From Adiantum capillus-veneris (Eukaryota; Streptophyta; Polypodiopsida; Polypodiales; Pteridaceae), in contig CM043958.1 in assembly GCA_014529385.2 (NCBI GenBank), forward strand, positions 156,463,293-156,527,292: a DNA stretch of 64,000 nt, read 5' to 3'. The notes under the pieces are model-generated. The model did not search any database. It was not told where the DNA came from and saw only the letters and a list, made by a program, of their open reading frames with translations. Position 1 is the first letter of the stretch, and every line of letters begins with the position of its first letter. Below are positions 33,346 to 43,095 of this stretch, one piece after another. Position numbers and translations under genes: made by a program.

Positions 33346-34488
33346 TCAAGAGATGGGAGGAGGGAAGAGCCACACAGGTGGACGATAGTGCCATCTGAGC
33401 ACACCCTTGACAATGGTGTAGAAAGGCCCAGGGCGCCAGAGTCGAAGGAAAGCCTCGCGGTGCTCCCGCATGCGGTCGGAGCTGCCCTGTAGTCCCTCAA
33501 GTTGTCCTCTGAGAGTATTGATCAGCTCTAGCCAAAAGTCACGAACAGTCTCCGCTGGTGGCACAGGCAGAGCCTCAAAGATGCGGAAACAGCGGGCTCG
33601 CCAGATGAACCAGAGTGTCAGGCCACTGGTGAGCTCCCAACACTCCTCTCTCTCACTTCACCACTCCTGTGGAGTAAGCTCTGTAGCAGGCTGGAGTGTA
33701 GGTCGCCCCCCCTGTATCACTATCATCGTGCTGCTGGAAGATAGCTCAAACTGAAGTGCCGGGCCCGTGAGAGTGGACCAAGCCGCTGCCCCCCAAGTGT
33801 ACTGTCTAGCCGTGGAGAGAGTAGGCATCAGCCGAAGAACTTGTAGCCACACCTGCTGGGCCGAAGCATAGTCCCAAAGACAATGACGCTGACTCTCGAC
33901 CAAATGGTCACAGGCTGCACATGCGACCGAGAGACCACTATGCACTAGCCAACTCCCTACTGCTGTAGCTCTGTGTGCGACCAGCCACTGAAACAAGGTG
34001 ACGCGCCTCGGCTGTCTGGAGTCCCACAGCCTCTCCCAAAAGGCTGCCAAGAACTCGATTGTGAGGCCCTCCTCTTGCCAATGACGTGCTGCAGCGGGGC
34101 GGGCGTCTCTCTGTGCTGCAAGTGTATGACGTCCAAGCCGAACAATGTACTGAAAGAAAGGGACTCCTGGGTGGTCTGCAGAAGAGAAGGGGTCCCTCCA
34201 TAGCCACTCACCAGGATCCCACTGCACTCGTGCCAGTGGACAACACTCCCAAGCCCATAGCCTCCAATGTCCAGTCTCAAGAGCTGCTGGGTCAGGGTCT
34301 ATGACGCAAGTCCTCCCACAGATGCCCACAACTCGGATCCTCTGGAAACAGCACTCTGCCACCTGCGGGGCCTCTACTGCAACTCGCTGTAGTCGTCCCC
34401 CACCCTGAAGCTCGAAGAAAAGGGCTGGGACAGTCTCTGAGCAAGCCCTGACTGAAATGAGAACCTCCAGTTGTGTGAAGGCTCCCAT
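33346..34488 (-). pseudogene. LINE ORF2 C-terminal region with zf-RVT
   Basis: The 276-codon frame 34488-33658 contains WERLWDSRQPRRVTLFQWLV then CAACDHLVESQRHCLWDYAS, the Cys-Cys-His-Cys zf-RVT module found after the RT of plant L1-type LINEs. The protein continues in another frame at 33564-33346 (ETVRDFWLELINTLRGQ). The region is thought to bind element RNA or target DNA. Frameshifts near 33600 and 34500 divide it from RT. Confidence 0.85.
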
Positions 34489-34667
34489 TCACCGGGGTGC
34501 TACTGGCTCGAGAGGCGTGAGCACTCAGCTGGAACTGACTCTGAGATGTCCTGACACATGCTCTGCACCCCTCTCATGCCCTGTAGCTGGAGACCCTGCA
34601 CCTCTGACAAACCTGTGAACTCTAGCAAGTCCCCTAGAGAGCGCATTGGACCTGCTGTCATGGGACC

Positions 34668-36360
34668 CTAGGAAACATGAGGCGGACTACCAACCAAGTG
34701 GCCTCTCTGAGTGCTAACCATGGGGTTCCAGACGAGGGGCTGTTGTAGGCGCTCCTCCGTGCACGTCGGCTGTCTCTGCTCCAGGCCACGCCGTAAGAGC
34801 TCCCAAGATCGAAGCAAACTCACAGCAAAGCGGTCCTCCAGTCTCCTGCTCAAACCAACTCTGCGCATCTCTGTAAAGATCCATCTGGTCGAAGGTTGCC
34901 AAGGGCCTCCTGACTGGGGCACCTTGGCACGAAGCCTCTGCAGCAAGAACTCCTTCCAGGGCTCCTCACCTTGAAGAAGTCCTCTAACTATGAACTTCCC
35001 AAGAAGGGCTCTGCTCTGCCGTGTTGGATCAATGATCCCAAGCCCTCCCTGAGAACAAGGAAGCGTGATGACCTGCCAAGCCACCTTGGCTCGGGCTATC
35101 TGAGTGTCAGGTCCTGACCAAAGGAAGTTCCTGATCAGCCTCTCTACCTGGCTGATACAAGAACTCGAGAAGATCCAGTAGGAAGTGATGTACCACATAG
35201 TCGCCAACAACACCTGGTTGGCAACTACTACTCTACCAGCCAAAGAAAGTCGTGCTCAGCTCCAGTGTAACAACTTTCTCGTGATGGACAGGAGAAGGGG
35301 AGCAATCTGCTGCTCGGGAGACAAGTCCAGACCAACCTGACAACCCAAGTACCGAACTGCAGTCCCTGGGGGAATCCACCTGAAACCCTCTCCTGGCATC
35401 CAACCTGGCACAGGAGCACTACCAACCGAGAAAGCCACTGTCTTTCTCCAGTTGATTAGTGCGCCCGATGCACAACAGAAGGTCTCCAAAGCCTCCTTAC
35501 ATCTGTGAAGATTGGCCTCCTGGCCATCCAAGTACAAGGCTAAGTCATCGGCAAACTCAACGTCCAGTAGCTCCTCTCCCCGAATAGGGAGTGCTAAGCC
35601 CCGTAGACCAACCTGCTGTGACACCAAAAATCTGCTCATCGCCTCCGCATAGAACAGAAAGAGAAAGGGGGCAAGAGGACAGCCCTGTCTGACTGAGCGT
35701 GTAAGCATGACGCGGTCACCTCTACCTCCTGCCAAAAGCACCTGACTGTGAGCCTGTCTGTACAGGGCTGACACCCCTCTGATCCAAGCATCTGAGAAGC
35801 CCATCCTGCGCAGAGTGCCCTCTAGAAGGTCCCAGTCAACTCCGTCGTATGCCTTCTCAAAATCGAGAAGAAGGATCACGAGGTCCTCACCATGGAGCCG
35901 TGCCAGGGCAGAAGCCTCCCAGAAAGTAAAGATGTTGTCAAGGATACTGCGTTCCTTGACAAAACCTGTCTGAGTCACATGTATAAGGCTCTCTAAAAGT
36001 GGTTGAAAACTCAGAGCCTTGGCAAGAATTTTGTAGGCTGAGTTGAGGATGGTGATGGGGCACCACTGTCGAATCTCATCCAAGGAGCCACCCTCCTTGG
36101 GAATGAGGTAGATCAGGCCCTCACTCATGCTGTCAGGCATCACTCCTGTGTGCAAAAATGTACTGAAAAGCACTACAGAGATCTGGGCCAAGCAGGTCCC
36201 AGTACTCTAAGAAAAAGTTGGGAGTCAACCCATCCTCACCTGGACAGCTACCACGAGGGAGGGCCCTAAGAGCTGTGTGCAGCTCCTCCAGGTGGAGTGG
36301 CATCTCTAGCCTCTGGCGCATCTCCTCAGTCACAAGACATGGCATCCGTGCTCCCTGCAT
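34668..36360 (-). pseudogene. LINE ORF2 reverse transcriptase
   Basis: Blocks in order begin at 36360-36133 with LHTALRALPRGSCPGEDGLT and NFFLEYWDLLG. The main 311-codon frame at 36191-35256 follows. It has GLIYLIPKEGGSLDEIRQW, LILNS-type ITILNSAYKILAKAL, DLVILLLDFEKAYDGVDW, TRSVRQGCPLAPFLF and the catalytic box VEFADDLALYLDG. The 35243-34668 frame (VLLATMWYITSYWIFSSS) is the thumb region. The FADD residues are intact. Frameshifts near 36165 and 35250 interrupt it. The enzyme would copy element RNA at the nicked target. Confidence 0.92.
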
Positions 36361-36528
36361 CCATCCAGCCGCTCTGACTGGGGCTCAGCCGACAGTAACT
36401 CACGGTAAAAGTCAGTAGCAACTGCACGCATATCCTCGGGCTCACAAGCAACTGACCCATCGGGCCTCCTCAACTGACTGACCTTGGCATGCGAGTGCCG
36501 AGGTCCCACTGTCTCAAAAAAAGCACAG

Positions 36529-37143
36529 TCACTCTGTCACCCACCTGAGTCCACTGAGATGCCTGTCGGTGGAAGGCAAACTCATGACGCCTCTCCTCTG
36601 TGCTAGCAAGCTCCTCTCGAGCCTGCTGTAACTGCTCCTCCAACCATGGATTGTCTGGATGCTACTCTTGTATCCTCTGTAGTGAAGCAATGCCCCGTCT
36701 GAGACGCTGCTCTGCCTCTCTCGCTGCAGCCCGGCGAGCCAGAGACACCTAAAGAAAAAGTGGCTAAGCTGAGCTAGGCCTGAGGCCACTTTGTCTGCAG
36801 GTGAATCCTGTCTGTCCATGCCCTCTGTCCAGAGAGCCTCTACCCTGTCTCTGAGTGCTGAGTCCAACAAGACCCTCTCTGGGATGCAGAGCATCGTGCT
36901 CCCACTCCTGTGCCTGTCTGCCACTGTGAGGATCACTGGTGCATGGTCCGAGAAGGAGGTCCCTGCCAGGATGCCCACTGATCCCCCCAAGTCACTGAAG
37001 TGGTCACTAGTGTAGAAGCGATCTATCCGCGATAGATTCACTCCTCCCACTCTGCGGTCCGATCTAGAGAAGGCAAGATTGTCTGGGGGCCTCACAAAAC
37101 CAGAGTGCTGCCATGTATCCGAGACCCTCAAAGTCATACACAA
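36529..37143 (-). pseudogene. LINE ORF2 endonuclease C-terminus and linker
   Basis: The open frame from the insertion junction reads NLSRIDRFYTSDHFSD, GILAGTSFSDHAPVIL (the C-terminal EEP catalytic box SDHAPV) and LLDSALRDRVEALWTEGMD. It pairs with the N-terminal half beyond the gypsy insertion at 42032-42564. Confidence 0.88.
37139..37143. other. Target-site duplication CACAA (left)
   Basis: CACAA immediately precedes the 5' LTR; the same five bases follow the 3' LTR at 42032-42036. LINE copy 1 has the uninterrupted site (CATACATAACCTC near 2197). Confidence 0.93.
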
Positions 37144-37278
37144 TGTCACAAAGTGATGACGTGGCGGACAGCAGAAACCCTAATTTTTGCCAGAAACCCT
37201 AAAATTCCTGCAAACCCTAATTTATGTCAAAAACCCTAATTTTCGGAAATCGCGGAGGCAGAATATTAAAAATAAAAT

Positions 37279-37319
<41 letters not shown>

Positions 37320-37345
37320 GGGAGATTTTGAGCGACGCAAATCTG
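37144..37345 (+). repeat. 5' LTR, 3' part deleted (about 202 bp left)
   Basis: It matches the first part of the 3' LTR up to GAGCGACGCAAATCT. It then jumps directly into gag coding sequence, so the rest of the LTR, the primer-binding site and the gag N-terminus are deleted. It contains a (TA)n run near 37285-37315 and four AAACCCTAA motifs (37175, 37194, 37212 and 37231). Confidence 0.88.
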
Positions 37346-37860
37346 GAACCATCTTCGAATGACCAAGAAAGACACAATCAATGCTTATTGTGAAAGATTT
37401 TGGAGCTCTTTTCTACCCACCTCTTCATTCAAGAAGATCTCGTTCAGAGAACAGATTGAGCGGTTTACCTTGGGTCTACCTACAGAGATCCGAGATCACT
37501 GCTTGGAACAGAAGTCAGCTTCTATTCAGGAGTTGATGAGTCATGCGAAGTGGGGCTTTGCCATTCACTCTGGCAGTTTGACCTACCCCACAGATAAGGC
37601 CATGACACAACGAGCAGAATAGACTTCTGGGAATGAAAGTAGAAAGAAAAAGAGCAACCCAGAGAAAAAGGATGCACAACCCAAGCTTACTCCTGAGGAG
37701 AGAGCTCGCTTCATCAGAGAGGGGAAGTGCTTTGGATGCGGGGAACAGGGACATATCTCCGCGAAGTGCCCTAATAAGGCACATAAAGAACAGAATGATA
37801 AAGACGACGACAGGTCTGAGAGTTCGAGAGCAGCTGAGGAATGTGGCAGAAAAGGAAGAT
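37346..37860 (+). pseudogene. Gypsy gag C-terminal part with CCHC zinc knuckle
   Basis: The frame at 37359-37622 (TINAYCERFWSSFLP, SFREQIERFTLGLPTEIRD) is the capsid C-terminal part, closed by a TAG at 37620. In the same reading direction near 37690-37790 come LTPEERARFIREGKCFGCGE and GHISAKCPNK, a CFGCGEQGHISAKC knuckle. The N-terminal half is missing because of the 5' deletion. Confidence 0.85.
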
Positions 37861-38359
37861 AGAAAATCAGAACTGGTACCACATGGTGTGGGACCTGCAC
37901 CGAATCTAATAAATGAAAGTACAAACTTTGCCGCTTTTGGGGCAAAGTGAAGGATTAGGAAGCCCTTTTGAAGGAGCCAAGGCCAACTTCTTTTCACTTG
38001 GAATTGGCGGCTCGATTTGGAATTACGCCCAACAGACTGACGCCATAGGCGGAGGTAGTTCGACTGGCACCCGGATGGGATGTTGCCATTACACCGAGCA
38101 TTGGCAAACTTCGTTTGCAATGACATGGGTGTTCAGGGCACGTGAGTGACGTTCTACTCAGGATCCCTTGGTACCACAAGAACTACGCCGTGGTTGACTA
38201 CCGGGCCGAGAAAGCGACTTTGATAAATGAAGGGCTTAGAGATTGTACTTGATGAACTTCAGTTTCTTACTCATTCTTTTGGGAGAGAACTGAACGATGT
38301 ATAAAGGTTGAATATGTTTTGACCTGATCAAAAGAACGCCAAGATTTTTCTCCACACTC
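37861..38359 (+). pseudogene. Gypsy protease remnant
   Basis: Only the tail of the aspartic protease region is recognisable: WYHKNYAVVDYRAEKATL near 38172-38225, corresponding to the LGMPWL...DY segment before RT. No Asp-Thr/Ser-Gly motif was seen. Frames are broken. Confidence 0.5.
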
Positions 38360-39584
38360 ATGCCGATTGCCAGAGGGCCTGAAGGTCAGACCATTGATCT
38401 GACACTTGGAAGCGTGCCACCGAATCGGCCACCTTACCGTGTGAGCCGAGTACAAAATGAAAAGATTATGAACCCAGTGAAAGACCTCTTGGAAAAGGGT
38501 CTTGTCCAGCCTAGTACTTCACCGTATTGCTCTCCAGTGTTGTTGGTTTTTGAAGAAAGACAGATCTTGGAGAATGTGCATCGATTATAGCACTCTCAAC
38601 AAAATCACCATCAAGAACAGATTTCCGATTCCTAGGATCGATGATATACTCGACATGTTACAGGGATCCTCGTGCTTTAGAAGGATTGACTTGAAGAGTG
38701 GATATCATTAGATCAGGATAGCGACAGGAGATGTCTACAAGACAGCTTTTCGGACGACTTTTGGGTTATTTGAGTTTTTGGTGATGCCTTTTGGCTTAAC
38801 CAATGCTCCTGCGACATTTAACCGGATGATGGACATGATTATTTTTCGAGAGTACAGGCTATTTGTTGGCACTTTCTTTGACGACATCATTGTTTTCTCC
38901 AAGAATGAGGCAGAACACAGAGATCATCTGCTTCAAGTCTTTCAGGCATTACGAGATCACACGTTAGTGATTAATGCAAAGAAAAGTGAATTTTTCCCAC
39001 CAGAGATACACTTTTTAGGACACATTGTATCAGCAGCAGGAGTGCAAATGGACCCGGCCAAGATAGAGACTATCCGTGATTGGCCCGATTTGAGGAATGT
39101 CCATGAAGCTAGAAGCTTCTTGGGATTGTGTTCGTACTACAGGCGGTTCATACGAAAGTTTGCAGAGGTTGCTTCCCCTTTGCATACCTTGACACAGGAA
39201 GGAGTACCTTTTTCGTGGGGACCCACAGAGGTGACTGCCTTTCAGACACTGAAAGAGAAATTGACGGGACCTATTTTGACTTTGCTGGACTTGCAGAAGT
39301 CATTTGAGGTATATTGTGATGCTTGTGGTTGTAGTCTGGGTGCCGTCTTAATGCAAGAAGGCCATGTCATAGCTTACGAGAGCCGTTTGTTCTCTAGGCC
39401 GGAGATGACAGCACAGATTTATGAGAAAGAGCTTTTGGCAGTTATCCATGCTCTTACTCAGTGGCGGCATTACCTACTCAGAGCGGATTTTACTGTCTTT
39501 ACAGACCATCAGAGTTTGCGCTACTTCTTGTCACAGAAGCAGCTTTCGGAAAAGCAGATGCGGTGGACGAACATCTTGTCATAG
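38360..39584 (+). pseudogene. Gypsy reverse transcriptase and RNase H
   Basis: The RT N-terminus reads [20 protein letters not shown] (38360-38590). A frameshift near 38555 leads to [20 protein letters not shown] and [11 protein letters not shown], a TAG at 38709, then the 268-codon frame 38778-39584. That frame has VMPFGLTNAPATFNRMMD, the active-site box FFDDIIVFS (YVDD relative, both Asp kept), HFLGHIVSAAGVQMDP, FLGLCSYYRRFI, RNase H VYCDACGCSLGAVLMQ, YEKELLAVIHAL and FTVFTDHQSLRYFLSQ. The stop at 39582 replaces a Gln codon position. The enzyme would make the cDNA. Confidence 0.95.
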
Positions 39585-40620
39585 TTCCACTTCCAGATTG
39601 TCCATGTGCAGGGACAGAAGAATGTGGTGGCAGATGCTTTGTCTCGGAAACCGTTGGTTCTGGCTATTTCCGCGATACATCATAGGAGTTCCGAGGATAT
39701 GGTCGATCAGTATGCCACAAATACAGATTTTGCAGATATTTTCACACGGATACGGGATGGGGAGACAGTAGCGGGATACTCCCTTCGGGAAGGCTACTTG
39801 ATGAAAAAGACTATGTTGTGCGTTACACAGCCGTTGAGGGATAAGGTTATGACTGAATGCCACTGTCCACCTTTTACGGGTCACCGCGGCATTGCTACCA
39901 CCATGAAGGGGGTAGAGAGATACTTCTTTGGGCCGAGACTCAAAAAGGATGTGGAAGAGTTTGTGCGCAGTTGCTTGGTATGCCAGAAGGTCAAGTATGA
40001 CAGGCATAAGGCACAGGGATTGTTACAGCCTTTACCCGTACCCACCCACCCTTGGGAAAGTATTGCAATGGATTTCATTTTTGATCTCCCGAGAACACAG
40101 AAAGATCACGATGATTTCTCTATTACATGGCACGTCTAAGACGATTGTCTCCGACAGAGACCCCAGATTTATGAGTTTGTTTTGGAAGGCAATTTGGGAG
40201 AACATTGGCACGCAGTTGTAGTTCTCGTCATCGTTCCACTTACAGACTGACGGGCAATTTGAGATTGCCAATTCAGTGATTTTAGATTTATTGAAGTCTT
40301 GTATCTCGGATCAGAAGACTCAATGGGAAAAGAACTTACCTTTGGTGGAATTTGCCTACAATAACACGATACACTCTTCGACGGGGAAGACGCCATGTGA
40401 GATTGTTGAAAGTGTTGCGAAGGTTCTATCCTTCCTGAGCACGAAAGATTAGATATTTGAAGCGGATGAATATTCGCGAGATTTGGATACGGCTTTTGCC
40501 AAGGTTCGCGAGACTTTGCAGAAGTCTCAAGAACGACAGAAAAAGGCAGCGGATCGCCATCGTCGCGACTTGAAACTGAAGGAGGATGATTGGGTGCTCT
40601 TACTTTTGAGAAGATACTTG
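39585..40620 (+). pseudogene. Gypsy integrase
   Basis: After the RNase H tail (VQGQKNVVADALSRKPL) come the zinc-binding H-H-C-C module ([28 protein letters not shown]) and the first catalytic Asp in [11 protein letters not shown]. The second Asp is in [15 protein letters not shown] and the catalytic Glu in QTDGQFEIAN, where most relatives read GQTE. Between MDF and SDRD about 35-40 residues are missing, with a frame change near 40110. A TAG at 40219-40221 interrupts GTQL-FSSSFH. The C-terminal part reads SCISDQKTQWEKNLPLVEFA then ADRHRRDLKLKEDDWVLL. Confidence 0.92.
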
Positions 40621-40905
40621 GAGGATTCATAATGCATTGCATGTGAGTCTCTTGAACCCTGTTAAGGGTGATGTGCGTGATGATGGGGAGCTTGATGAGC
40701 AATCCGAAGTGGAAGAAAACGAGGAGATCCTTGTTCCTGAACAGATTTTGGCACATAACGATACGAAGAAAGGTAAAGTCCGAAGGCGGTTCTTGGTTTA
40801 GTTCAAGAACTTTCCTGCATTTGATGCGAAGTGGATGGAGGAGGAGGAGGAGGACCTAGCAGATACTCCTCAGATTGTGAAACTTTACCTCGATGCTTTG
40901 GTTTA
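40621..40905 (+). pseudogene. Integrase C-terminus with chromodomain-like fold
   Basis: The frame reads RIHNALHVSLLNPVKGD, then EEILVPEQILAHNDTKKGKV, RRRFLV-stop-FKNFPAFDAKWMEE and ADTPQIVKLYLDALV. The aromatic/hydrophobic spacing (IL..., FLV.FK..P...A.WM, IV..Y) resembles the chromodomain of Ty3/gypsy chromoviruses, which targets integration to marked heterochromatin. The TAG at 40799-40801 probably replaces Gln. Confidence 0.65.
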
Positions 40906-41491
40906 GCATAGTCTACTCCAAACGGAACCCAGAATTCAGCCTGGCCGGAGATCTGGTGCAGTGGGATGCACAAGGGGAGAGTTACTCCACTCCTTTGTCA
41001 ACAGATGCCTCGATTTTGATACTGAAGTCACTGATGTCTCTTTGAGCTTCAGGGATACTGAGAGCTGACAGTATTCTGTTGGATGACTTTATGAAATGGA
41101 ATTCCTGATAATGATACTGATTTGTTCTTGACTTCTTTTGAGTGCAGGAACCGATAGCCGAAATGACTGCAGCATTTTGGTCTGATTGATCTCGAATAGA
41201 CATGGTTGCAATAGGGGTTAGTCAATCGGACATCGTTGAGGTCCCGATTGGACCTAGATGTGATTGCTAGCTACATTGCCAATAAATCATGGTCTAAGAT
41301 CCGAATGAATGTTGAATGTCATGTGATGTCCTGTGATGTCGTGTGATGTGACTGTCGATTTTGTACATGTGCTAGATGTGTGTTCTTAGTATGTAGGTAC
41401 TAACAGTCAGTGTCTGCGAAGACGGTTTATGGCTTTTGTCGGTTTTGCAGGCGTAATCGCGGTCGATTACAATGCTTTCAAGAGGGGGGTA
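40906..41491 (+). other. Gypsy 3' untranslated region and polypurine tract
   Basis: Non-coding sequence with a cluster of TGATGTCCTGTGATGTCG-like short repeats near 41320-41350. The polypurine tract AGAGGGGGG (41481-41489) lies two bases before the 3' LTR, where plus-strand DNA synthesis is primed. Confidence 0.8.
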
Positions 41492-42031
41492 TGTCACAAA
41501 GTGATGACGTGGCGGATAGCAGAAACCCTAAAATTCCTGCAAACCCTAATTTTTATCAAAAACCCTAATTTTCGGAAATGGCGGAGGCGGATTTTTTTTT
41601 TTTTATTTGGGGAAATTTTGAGCGATGCAAATCTCAGCTTTTTGCTTTGATTTGGGAGAAAGAAAGAGAAAAAGAGAACTTGCTTTTTATTGACTCTCAT
41701 TGAGAGAGAGAGAGAATCTGCTTTTGCTTTCAAGCTTTTGGGGCTCTGCTTTTGGGCATCCCTTGTATCTTTAAATAAGTGGTGAGGGCTTCACTTCTCA
41801 GAGTATCTGGACGCAAAGTCTGAGAGTGAAACCCTAGCCACTCTCTTGTACTTTGATCTGATTAATATAAAAAGAAATACCGAAAGGGGCGCCAGTCTTT
41901 GGAGCCAATATCTCTAGGCACGGAACTCCGCCGGGCCAGTGCAAATCTATTGTGATCTGTGAATTGTTTTGAAGTGGTTATTTGGTGCTGTCGCGGTTGA
42001 TTCTTGACTTGGAGTGTCCAAGTCTGTTACA
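41492..42031 (+). repeat. 3' LTR of the chromovirus (540 bp)
   Basis: TGTCACAAAGTGATGACG at the start, GTCTGTTACA at the end. It holds three AAACCCTAA motifs (41523, 41541, 41560), a short (GA)n and a TTTAAATAAG TATA-like site near 41771. It is followed by CACAA. Confidence 0.93.
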
Positions 42032-42036
42032 CACAA
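42032..42036. other. Target-site duplication CACAA (right)
   Basis: Direct repeat of 37139-37143; LINE sequence resumes here with CACAACCTCTCCC. Confidence 0.93.
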
Positions 42037-42564
42037 CCTCTCCCAAGCTGCCAACTCGACTCCAGTAGCATGGCTGCCACCAATCCTGTCAGAAGGGTCC
42101 TCCAACATGTTGAAGTCCCCTCCTATACACCAATGATCTGCCTGCGGCAAAGACTCAACAATCTGTGACCAAAACTCTGCACGAGCACTCGCCACATTGG
42201 GCGCATAGATGTTCACGATACCCACAAGGCCACCCTGAACCTGCATAGTAATCCACTGAGCCTTGCCTAGCACAATAATCCCTCTGTCCACAATGGCCTG
42301 CTGCAATGAGTCCGCAATAGTCATACATACCCCACCTTGGATGCCTCCAGGTCCAAAAGCAGCTGACCAAAAGGTATCATATCGTCCACGCAAAATCTGA
42401 CCACATCGGCGAATGCGGCTCTCACACAGATGGTGCTCCTGAAGCATAAGGAGATCAATCTCTCCTCCCACAAGGCAACACTGAAGCTCCTGACGCAATT
42501 GGCCCCGCTGACGCTGAAATTGGGGCCCACCTAGTCCCTGCACGTTCCATGAGACGATCCTCAT
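42032..42564 (-). pseudogene. LINE ORF2 endonuclease N-terminal part (copy 2)
   Basis: Start codon at 42564 (MRIVSWNVQGLGGPQFQRQR). Motifs are LLMLQEHHL (catalytic Glu), GIVNIYAPNVASARAEF and HWCIGGDFNMLEDPSDRIGG (catalytic Asp). The frame is intact to the gypsy insertion junction, and the missing C-terminal half continues at 37143-36529. The last dozen residues of the open frame derive from the inserted LTR. Confidence 0.93.
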
Positions 42565-42895
42565 GGGGAGCGAGAGAGAACAGATGCTGCCGCAGCAGCT
42601 AGACGGGCTATCTTCGAGGCTGGCTTGGATGGGGAGTAATCCGCATCCGAGCGTCCTCTAGATAGGTGTGACTGCAGTGAGTGCCTAGCCCAAGCCCAAG
42701 AAAAGCGAGCCGTGCGTAAAGCAACCTCCTCTGTCTAGGAGTCCTCATGAATGTATACATAGCAATGCAAACACTGGGTATCAGCAAAGAAGTACACCAC
42801 AATATGCCTACATCCTGCTGAGTCTGGGGGTGTCACCGCAAACTTGGCCAATGGCCACAAAGTCTGCAGCATATCTGTAACTCCAAGTTCTCCCA
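42565..42895 (-). pseudogene. LINE ORF1 C-terminal tail (copy 2, truncated)
   Basis: It matches LINE copy 1 at about 3721-4050, including CACAATATGCCTACATCCTG against CACAATGTGTCTACATCCTG. Homology stops near 42895, marking the 5' truncation. Confidence 0.7.
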
Positions 42896-43095
42896 GGGTG
42901 AAAGCATGTTAACCTGTCGCGCTTTTTGTGCTAGTTAGCAGTTTCAAGTTAGCACATCTTCGAAAAGTTGGGCGTCCGGTAAATTTTTTACAAATAATAT
43001 CAAAATTTGTTGGAGGTTGTACATTTGGATTCCTTGTTTCCAGTGCTTTCTATTGATATATCATATGTCATAGATCTTGGAGATGTAGCTCAAGT
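42896..43095. other. Spacer between the LINE and the satellite
   Basis: About 200 bp unlike either neighbour (TTAGCAGTTTCAAGTTAGC and similar). The satellite text begins at TTCAAAGCGTTGATTTCATC near 43096. No coding signal. Confidence 0.6.

Larger units (their letters stand above)
37144..42031 (+). mobile_element. Ty3/gypsy chromovirus nested in LINE copy 2
   Basis: It is bounded by TGTCAC...TTACA LTR ends and a CACAA target-site duplication. In order it has a shortened 5' LTR, the gag C-terminal part with a CCHC knuckle, protease tail, RT, RNase H, integrase, a chromodomain-like C-terminus, a polypurine tract and a full 540-bp 3' LTR. The pol order RT, RNase H, integrase is that of Ty3/gypsy. 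Several nonsense codons and frameshifts show it is inactive. It shares LTR ends with the element at 30055. Confidence 0.95.
33202..42895 (-). mobile_element. LINE copy 2, split by a gypsy insertion
   Basis: The 3' end is marked by a poly-T run at 33202-33210 (poly-A on the minus strand). It covers ORF2 from the zf-RVT tail through RT (33346-36360), the linker (36529-37143), then, after the inserted element at 37144-42031, the endonuclease start (42032-42564) and the ORF1 C-terminal tail (to 42895). Homology with LINE copy 1 ends near 42895, so it is 5' truncated. No clear target-site duplication was found. ORF2 is much better preserved than in copy 1. Confidence 0.9.

Noticed and set aside
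33202-42895. Target-site duplication for LINE copy 2
   Set aside because: Flanks at 33190-33202 and 42896-42910 show no convincing direct repeat.
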